Shown here: positions 1 to 4,397 of the stretch, piece after piece
Layout of the letters: each line of letters opens with the position of its first letter
How positions within the stretch are numbered: position 1 is the stretch's first letter
NCBI GenBank assembly: GCA_038251885.1
Contig: JBBSAX010000299.1
Location: 1 to 5,322 of the forward strand
DNA from: JAHCHG01 sp038251885
Lineage (GTDB): Bacteria > Acidobacteriota > Blastocatellia > Pyrinomonadales > Pyrinomonadaceae
DNA: 5,322 nt
Reading direction: 5' to 3'
Position numbers and translations under genes: made by a program
Notes under the pieces: generated by a model
What the model saw: only the letters and a program-made list of their open reading frames with translations
The model's database searches: none
What the model was told of the DNA's origin: nothing

Positions 1-1091
1 GCTTGATAATCGCCGAAATTGGAACAGCTTGAAATTTCGCGATAATTTTTTTGCGAAGGCATCCAAACTTCGATGTCATAAGTTTTCGCCGAACCGAAGC
101 CCATATCGCCGGTTGATAAAACGACCGTTCGATAGGGAAGTCCTAAAAGCTGCAAAATTCTTTCGGCATTTTGCGTTAATTGTTCGTGTTCTTCTTCGCT
201 TGTTTCCGGCAAAGCATATTTTACGAGTTCGACCTTTTCAAATTGATGCTGGCGAATCAAACCTCGCGTATCGCGACCGTGACTTCCGGCTTCCGAGCGA
301 AAACACGGAGTGTAAGCCGCAAATTTCATCGGCAAATCTTTTGCTTCGAGCATTTCTCCGGCGTAATAATTCGTGACCGGAACTTCCGCCGTTGGAATCA
401 GATAAAATTCTCGTTCGTCTTCTAATTTAAATAAATCCTCTTCAAATTTTGGCAGGTTCGCCGTTCCGAAAAGTGCTTTTGCATTGACAATAAATGGCGG
501 CTGAGTTTCGGTATAGCCGTGTTCGGTCGTGTGAACATCGAGCATAAAATTGATCAAAGCCCGTTCAAGCCGTGCACCTGCGCCGTTTAGAATTGCGAAT
601 CTTGCGCCCGCGATTTTCGTTGCGCGTTCCAAATCCAAAATTCCCAACGCTTCGCCCAGATCAACGTGATCTTTAACTTCAAAATCAAATTCGCGCGGCT
701 CGCCCCATTTTCTAATTTCAACATTTGCCGATTCATCCGCGCCGATTGGAACTTCTGCTTTTGGTATATTCGGCAAACCGGCGAGAAGTTCGTCCATTTT
801 TGCTTCGAGTTCTTTGCGAAGATGTTCGAGTTCGCTCTGACGATCTTTTAATCCGCTAACTTCCGACTTTTTCGCTTCAGCTTCGTCGCGTTTTCCCGAT
901 TGCATCAATGTACCGATCTCTTTGCTAACGGAATTTCTCTGAGCGTTTATTTTGTCCGATTCGCTGATAATTTCGCGGCGCGTCTTATCCAATTCAACAA
1001 AATTATTTAAACTTTCGGTCGGAAAGTTGCGGTTTTCCAGAGCGGTTTTTACTTCTTCTAAATTTTCTCTGACGTAATGTAAATCAAGCAT
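1..1091 (-). CDS. serS: Seryl-tRNA synthetase, C-terminus cut by the window edge
   Basis: This class II aminoacyl-tRNA synthetase charges tRNA-Ser (and tRNA-Sec where present) with serine in the cytoplasm, using ATP. My translation of the minus strand from ATG at 1091 gives 363 open codons to the window edge; the family is usually about 420-430 residues, so roughly the last 60 are missing. Residues ~28-100 are charged and helix-rich, matching the N-terminal coiled-coil arm that grips the tRNA long variable arm. The motif 1/dimer region contains GARLERAL (172-179). TAEVP (234-238) is the serine-binding TxE loop. Motif 2 spans 264-288, with FRSEAG and the RQHQFEKVE segment. SSCSN (354-358) precedes motif 3, which lies outside the window. 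The start MLDLHYVREN is typical of the family. AAGGAA lies 11 nt upstream, and a promoter is proposed at 1133-1162. No frameshift is seen. Identification is firm. Confidence 0.97.
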   Translation of the reverse strand, partial: MLDLHYVRENLEEVKTALENRNFPTESLNNFVELDKTRREIISESDKINAQRNSVSKEIGTLMQSGKRDEAEAKKSEVSGLKDRQSELEHLRKELEAKMDELLAGLPNIPKAEVPIGADESANVEIRKWGEPREFDFEVKDHVDLGEALGILDLERATKIAGARFAILNGAGARLERALINFMLDVHTTEHGYTETQPPFIVNAKALFGTANLPKFEEDLFKLEDEREFYLIPTAEVPVTNYYAGEMLEAKDLPMKFAAYTPCFRSEAGSHGRDTRGLIRQHQFEKVELVKYALPETSEEEHEQLTQNAERILQLLGLPYRTVVLSTGDMGFGSAKTYDIEVWMPSQKNYREISSCSNFGDYQ

Positions 1092-1102
1092 TTTCTTAAA
1101 AT

Positions 1103-1108
1103 TTCCTT
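1103..1108 (-). promoter_or_regulatory. Ribosome binding site of serS
   Basis: On the minus strand the sequence AAGGAA lies 11 nt before the ATG at 1091. The spacing is slightly longer than the usual 5-9 nt, but this is the only purine-rich Shine-Dalgarno match nearby, and it supports the chosen start. Confidence 0.6.
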
Positions 1109-1132
1109 ATCAATCGTTGTTAACGACTTATT

Positions 1133-1162
1133 ATTATCAACTCAAAATAAAACAGCGGTCAA
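1133..1162 (-). promoter_or_regulatory. Probable sigma70-type promoter of serS, starting inside a terminator hairpin
   Basis: Reading the minus strand, TTGACC (1162-1157) and GATAAT (1138-1133) each match the sigma70 -35 and -10 consensus at 5 of 6 positions and are separated by 18 bp. Transcription would begin near 1126, giving a 5' leader of about 35 nt that includes the AAGGAA ribosome site. The -35 box occupies the loop and descending arm of the terminator of the upstream hydrolase gene. The call rests on motif match only. Confidence 0.55.
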
Positions 1163-1171
1163 AGACCGCTG
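1144..1171 (-). terminator. Rho-independent terminator of the DUF1905/hydrolase unit
   Basis: On the minus strand, 25 nt after the hydrolase stop codon, a perfect 8-bp GC-rich stem (CAGCGGTC/GACCGCTG, 1171-1164 and 1160-1153) closes a 3-nt TTT loop. It is followed at once by TTTTATTTT (1152-1144). This is a textbook intrinsic terminator for minus-strand transcription. The opposite strand has no T-tract after the stem, so it should act in one direction only. Confidence 0.9.
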
Positions 1172-1195
1172 CAATGATCTTTGAAAATTATAGCT

Positions 1196-2254
1196 TTAAG
1201 GACACGGCGAACCCTGTGCGTAATTGCATTTCTGACTCCACAAAAATGAGGGATTACTTTGCGAATTCACGACCGGAACATCGGTTGACTCAAGCGGTGA
1301 AATTTGTCGCACGCCGAAGATTCCGCGCCATCTGCCCATTTTTGCATCAATGCCAAAAGCGACGTTTCTCGCCGTTTGATCGCCGCTAAAAGTATAAACT
1401 GAAAGCGCGTGAAGTCTGCGCCAAATGCCCCACGAATCATAACCGTTAGTTACGGCATCAGTTTGTCCCAATCCTTCTGTAACAGGCACGCTGTGTCCCG
1501 CGTTCAGCGAACAAAATGTTTGCGAGGCGCGGATAACTTGCCATTTCCGTTCGGTGATTTGCGGTAATTTGTTCCATACATCATTTTGTCCGATCAAATG
1601 TTGGTTCGTTTCATCGTCCCAATAAACCTGCACTATCATTTTTGCGCTTGCCGGAATTTGTTCGGGATTTGTTCCCCAGTTATACCAGGGAGCCATCGAG
1701 AATAAAAACAAACCGTTCGATCCCCAACCTTCTGCAACGCCGCGCCGCGCCATTTCGGGCGTTGCTCCCGCGCCGTAAGAATGTCCTGCGAATCCTACTT
1801 TTGTCGTGTCCATAATCGCCACATTTTGCTGTACGGCGACTACAAATCCGTTCCAGAGTTGGTTATAGCGGATTGTGTGAGTTGCAAAAAGATTAGACGT
1901 GTATGGCGAAAAAACGACGATATAACCATTGCTCGCCAATTGCCGCATCAATGTTTCGTAAAATTGATAGCTGATTCCGCCGAACCCGTGGGCGAAGAAA
2001 ATGACCGGAACTTTATTTTGCGCCGTCGCATTGCTTGGCACGAAAACCGAGATCGGCGCGGGTGCGTTGGTGTCAGGATTCGGAATCACCTGCCGTGTCA
2101 CACCGAACTGTCCGAAACTTCCATAATCGCCCGGAAGCGGAAGCGTCGTTGTTTTTGCTTGTGTACATTGGGCGATCTGTGCTTTGACGACGAACGCCTC
2201 AAATGTAAATAACATACTGAAAATTAATGCAAAAAATATTACTTTCATAAACAT
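1196..2254 (-). CDS. Exported alpha/beta hydrolase (esterase/dienelactone-hydrolase/PETase-like fold)
   Basis: This 352-residue protein is predicted to be a secreted or periplasmic serine hydrolase; the natural substrate is unknown. Residues 1-25 form a signal peptide: Lys4, a hydrophobic core, and a likely cleavage after VKA25 before Gln26. The mature part has an alpha/beta-hydrolase layout: a strand leading into HGFGG (89-93), the likely oxyanion-hole segment, then the nucleophile elbow GHSYGAG (157-163) with Ser159. Asp213 or Asp214 in VYWDDETN is the probable acid, and His254 in NAGHSVP the probable catalytic base. Cysteines 30, 248, 343 and 351 could form disulfides after export. The pattern recalls the cutinase/PETase and chlorophyllase-like branches, but I cannot assign a substrate. 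The ATG at 2254 has no clear Shine-Dalgarno; ATG at 2248 (Met3) would also leave an intact signal peptide. The gene begins 8 bp after the stop of the upstream DUF1905 gene, so translational coupling is likely. A strong terminator follows. Confidence 0.85.
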   Translation of the reverse strand: MFMKVIFFALIFSMLFTFEAFVVKAQIAQCTQAKTTTLPLPGDYGSFGQFGVTRQVIPNPDTNAPAPISVFVPSNATAQNKVPVIFFAHGFGGISYQFYETLMRQLASNGYIVVFSPYTSNLFATHTIRYNQLWNGFVVAVQQNVAIMDTTKVGFAGHSYGAGATPEMARRGVAEGWGSNGLFLFSMAPWYNWGTNPEQIPASAKMIVQVYWDDETNQHLIGQNDVWNKLPQITERKWQVIRASQTFCSLNAGHSVPVTEGLGQTDAVTNGYDSWGIWRRLHALSVYTFSGDQTARNVAFGIDAKMGRWRGIFGVRQISPLESTDVPVVNSQSNPSFLWSQKCNYAQGSPCP

Positions 2255-2262
2255 TCAAGGAT

Positions 2263-2718
2263 TTATCTAATCTTTGCCGTCAACATTTCAACGGTTTTTT
2301 CAATTCTTCTGATGCGAGTTTCTTCCTTTTTCGCTTCATTTATCGAATTTACATATTCTTTCTGATGCGTACAGCTCATTTTTGAAAAAACGTCATACAG
2401 TTTAGCTTTTTTCAGCGCGTCAGCTAAATCTTTCGGGATTTCAACAATTCGTTTTTCGGTGTCGCGTTGCATAATGACTTCGATTTGGTCGCCGGCTTTT
2501 ATGTTCGCGGCTTCGCGGAAAACTTTCGGCACGACAATTAAATACTTTCCGCCCATTCGCGCAATTGTCGAGCGATGTTCCGCGCCGTTTATCCAAACTT
2601 TTACAGGAACGCGCTTTGCATCGAAAACTTTTTCCACATCAAAGGGAACTGTAATTCCGGTCGCTTCCGATTTATCGTACTTTTCCAGCAAAACTTTGAA
2701 TGTTTGTTTCTCAGACAT
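2263..2718 (-). CDS. DUF1905 / YdeI-OmpD-associated family protein
   Basis: This 151-residue protein has no signal peptide or membrane segment, so it is probably cytoplasmic. Two known parts can be recognised. Residues ~5-95 fit a DUF1905 domain: VPFDV (24-28), a WINGAEHRSTIARMGGKYL segment (42-60) and GDQIEV (76-81). The C-terminal part, ~96-146, fits the YdeI/OmpD-associated tail, with IPKDLADAL followed by the helical Lys/Glu/Arg-rich stretch around EAKKEETRIRRIEK (128-141). Such proteins are often labelled bacteriocin-protection proteins because Salmonella YdeI affects resistance to cationic peptides. The biochemical role is unknown, and that label should not be taken as function here. 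The start at 2718 is backed by AGGTGA five nt upine of... the ATG, on the upstream side. The gene heads a two-gene unit with the exported hydrolase, under a probable promoter at 2762-2789. Confidence 0.85.
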   Translation of the reverse strand: MSEKQTFKVLLEKYDKSEATGITVPFDVEKVFDAKRVPVKVWINGAEHRSTIARMGGKYLIVVPKVFREAANIKAGDQIEVIMQRDTEKRIVEIPKDLADALKKAKLYDVFSKMSCTHQKEYVNSINEAKKEETRIRRIEKTVEMLTAKIR

Positions 2719-2721
2719 TTT

Positions 2722-2727
2722 TCACCT
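2722..2727 (-). promoter_or_regulatory. Ribosome binding site of the DUF1905 gene
   Basis: On the minus strand, AGGTGA lies 3 nt before the ATG at 2718, so the core AGG sits 6 nt upstream of it. This is a normal functional spacing and supports the start. Confidence 0.75.
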
Positions 2728-2739
2728 ACAATTCTAACT

Positions 2740-2769
2740 TTGCGGGACGTTTCATTAAAATTTTATAAC
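2740..2769 (+). promoter_or_regulatory. Candidate promoter of galU, overlapping the divergent promoter
   Basis: TATAAC (2764-2769) is a good -10 match. TTGCGG (2740-2745), 18 bp upstream, is a poor -35 match (only the TTG agrees). Initiation near 2776 would leave a leader of about 38 nt before the galU ATG. The -10 box shares the bases TATA with the -10 box of the opposite-strand promoter, so the two could not be occupied at the same time. Weakly supported. Confidence 0.3.
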
Positions 2770-2789
2770 GCCGGACAAAAAACTGACAA
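2762..2789 (-). promoter_or_regulatory. Probable promoter of the DUF1905/hydrolase unit
   Basis: On the minus strand, TTGTCA (2789-2784) and TATAAA (2767-2762) each match the sigma70 boxes at 5 of 6 positions, with a 16-bp spacer. Initiation near 2755 would give a leader of about 37 nt containing the AGGTGA ribosome site. The call rests on consensus match and position only. Confidence 0.5.
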
Positions 2790-2813
2790 GTATCAAAATT
2801 TAACAGAATTATT

Positions 2814-3683
2814 ATGACACACAAAATTCGCAAAGCAGTTTTTCCCGCCGCAGGTTTGGGAACGAGATTTTTGCCCGCAACAAAAGCGTCGCCGAAGGAA
2901 ATGCTTCCGTTAGTTGATAAACCTCTGATCCAATATGCGGTCGAAGAAGCCGTGAATTCAGGCATCGAATCAATTTTAATTGTTACGGGACGCGATAAAT
3001 CGCCAATTGAAAATCATTTTGATATTTCCTTTGAACTCGAACATATTTTGCAGGAAAAAGGTAAAACGGAAATGTTCAAGATGGTTCGCGCCATTGCAGA
3101 TATTGCCCGAATCAGTTACACGCGCCAACAACAAGCACTCGGACTCGGACACGCGATCTTGCAGGCAAAAGATTTTGCCGAAAACGAAGCGTTTGCCGTT
3201 CTTTTAGCCGATGATGTCGTTGATGCGGAAAAACCTGCGCTCAAACAGATGATCGAAGTTTACGAAAAATATAACGCGCCTGTCATTGCGACAATGCAGG
3301 TCGAAGGCGAAGCAATCTCGCGTTTCGGCGTGATTGATGCCGAAGAAGTCGAGCCGAATGTTTTCAAGATCAGAGATATGGTCGAAAAACCGAAATTTGA
3401 AGATGCACCTTCTGATCTCGCAATTATTGGACGATATATTTTAACGCCTGATATTTTTCCAGCGATTGAAAACACGAAAAAAGGTGCGGGTGGCGAGATT
3501 CAAATTACCGACGCGATGCGCGATTTGCTGAAAGAAAGAGATTTTTATGCCGTGAAATTAGAAGGCACGCGCCACGATGCCGGCGACAAGCTGGGATTTT
3601 TAATAGCAACAGTTGATTTTGCTTTGAAACGCGAAGATTTAGGCGGAGATTTCAGGAAATATTTGAAGTCCTTGAATTTGTAA
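2814..3683 (+). CDS. galU: UTP-glucose-1-phosphate uridylyltransferase
   Basis: This cytoplasmic enzyme makes UDP-glucose from UTP and glucose-1-phosphate, supplying glucosyl and galactosyl units for exopolysaccharide, lipopolysaccharide and glycolipid synthesis. At 289 residues it is the usual bacterial GalU length. The start KAVFPAAGLGTRFLPATKAS (7-26) is the nucleotide-binding signature loop, followed by PKEMLPLVDKPLIQY (27-41). QALGLGHAI (107-115), LADD (131-134, metal/sugar-phosphate site), RFGVI (170-174), VEKPK (190-194), GRYIL (206-210) and GGEIQITDA (226-234) are all present and in order, and GDKLGF (257-262) closes the active-site region. No key element is missing. The ATG at 2814 gives the canonical short N-terminus, but there is no clear Shine-Dalgarno before it; the leader ends in AT-rich sequence. 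The HAD gene follows after 4 bp, suggesting co-transcription. RfbA-type and CugP-type enzymes have different signatures, so the GalU assignment is firm. Confidence 0.96.
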   Translation: MTHKIRKAVFPAAGLGTRFLPATKASPKEMLPLVDKPLIQYAVEEAVNSGIESILIVTGRDKSPIENHFDISFELEHILQEKGKTEMFKMVRAIADIARISYTRQQQALGLGHAILQAKDFAENEAFAVLLADDVVDAEKPALKQMIEVYEKYNAPVIATMQVEGEAISRFGVIDAEEVEPNVFKIRDMVEKPKFEDAPSDLAIIGRYILTPDIFPAIENTKKGAGGEIQITDAMRDLLKERDFYAVKLEGTRHDAGDKLGFLIATVDFALKREDLGGDFRKYLKSLNL

Positions 3684-3687
3684 AGGA
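3682..3687 (+). promoter_or_regulatory. Shine-Dalgarno-like AAAGGA abutting the HAD start codon
   Basis: AAAGGA overlaps the galU stop codon TAA (3681-3683) and runs directly into the ATG at 3688, leaving no spacer. This is too close for standard 30S positioning. An in-frame TGA at 3673 and the lack of another ATG, GTG or TTG codon before the catalytic DADDT motif rule out most other starts. Reinitiation by ribosomes finishing galU is the simplest explanation. Confidence 0.45.
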
Positions 3688-4389
3688 ATGTTTGAACTAC
3701 AAAACATAAAGTACATTGCCTTCGATGCCGACGATACGCTCTGGCACAACGAAACTTTGTTTACGTTGACGCAAAACAAATTCAAACAGCTTTTACTCAA
3801 ATATCATACGGAAGAATGGATTGATAAAAAACTTTATGAAACCGAGATGAAAAATCTCCAACATTTCGGTTACGGCGTAAAAGGTTTTACGCTTTCGATG
3901 ATCGAAACGGCGGTCGAACTTTCCGAAGGTCGCATCGGCGGCGATGAAATCGGGCAAATAATCGGTTATTCCAAAGAAATGCTCGCATCTCCCGTCGAAC
4001 TGCTCGAAGGCGTTGAAGAAATAATTTCAACGCTTTCTCAAACTTATAAATTATTGGTCATTACAAAAGGCGATCTGTTTGATCAGGAAGGCAAAATCGC
4101 GCGTTCGGGAATCGGCGAATACTTTACCCATGTTGAAGTCGTGCCGAGAAAAACGACAGATATTTACGAGAAAATTCTATCAAAACAAAGAATTCCTATC
4201 GAAAATTTTATGATGGTCGGAAATTCTCTCAAATCCGACGTTTTTCCCGTTGCACAAATTGGAGCAACCGGTGTTCACATTCCATATCAAACAACTTGGG
4301 CGCACGAGGATGCGGAAGCGGACGAAATCGAAAAACACAATTTTATTCAACTTGAAAATATACGCAAACTGCCGGATTTATTGGGATAA
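3688..4389 (+). CDS. HAD-superfamily hydrolase (probable small-molecule phosphatase)
   Basis: This 233-residue cytoplasmic protein has the haloacid dehalogenase fold. Motif I is DADDT (13-17): Asp13 would be the nucleophile and Asp15 the general acid/base. Residues ~22-95 are mostly helical and fit a C1-type cap inserted after motif I. Motif II is Thr126 in LVITKGD (123-129). Lys155 in VVPRKTTD (151-158) is the likely motif III lysine. Motif IV is GNSLKSD (178-184), where Asn179 stands in the first acidic position and Asp184 in the second. Co-folded context GATGVHIPYQTTWAHE (192-207) follows. All four motifs are in order, so the enzyme is probably active as a Mg-dependent phosphatase. The substrate is not known; the length and cap recall YjjG/YihX-like phosphatases of sugar phosphates or nucleotides. 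The gene follows galU by 4 bp, which suggests co-expression but does not prove a link to UDP-glucose metabolism. It converges on glpD, 8 bp away. Confidence 0.88.
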   Translation: MFELQNIKYIAFDADDTLWHNETLFTLTQNKFKQLLLKYHTEEWIDKKLYETEMKNLQHFGYGVKGFTLSMIETAVELSEGRIGGDEIGQIIGYSKEMLASPVELLEGVEEIISTLSQTYKLLVITKGDLFDQEGKIARSGIGEYFTHVEVVPRKTTDIYEKILSKQRIPIENFMMVGNSLKSDVFPVAQIGATGVHIPYQTTWAHEDAEADEIEKHNFIQLENIRKLPDLLG

Positions 4390-4397
4390 TTTAATTT

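Noticed and set aside
29..425. Two overlapping plus-strand open frames of 115 and 81 codons
   Set aside because: They lie entirely antisense to serS, which shows its conserved motifs across the same bases; their composition is rich in Arg, Phe and Ser with no domain.
666..851. Plus-strand open frame of 61 codons
   Set aside because: Antisense to the coding frame of serS, with low-complexity Phe-rich composition.
1114..1126. Small inverted repeat TCGTT-GTT-AACGA near the predicted serS transcription start
   Set aside because: Only 5-bp arms; too short and AT-rich to support an operator or riboswitch call.
1117..1389. Plus-strand open frame of 90 codons crossing the serS/hydrolase gap
   Set aside because: Mostly antisense to the hydrolase 3' end and running through the terminator hairpin, with no ribosome site or recognisable domain.
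1781..2212. Plus-strand open frame of 143 codons with many Cys and Arg residues
   Set aside because: Antisense to the hydrolase gene over the nucleophile region; the Cys/Arg content is what the reverse of that reading frame produces, and no zinc-binding spacing stands out.
2459..2817. Two plus-strand open frames, one ending in an ATGA-like overlap with the galU start
   Set aside because: The overlap looks like translational coupling, but nearly all of both frames is antisense to the DUF1905 gene, whose protein is clearly conserved.
2726..3475. Minus-strand open frames (2726-2965 and 3260-3475) and a plus-strand frame at 2980-3207
   Set aside because: All lie across galU in other frames, and galU has its full motif set.
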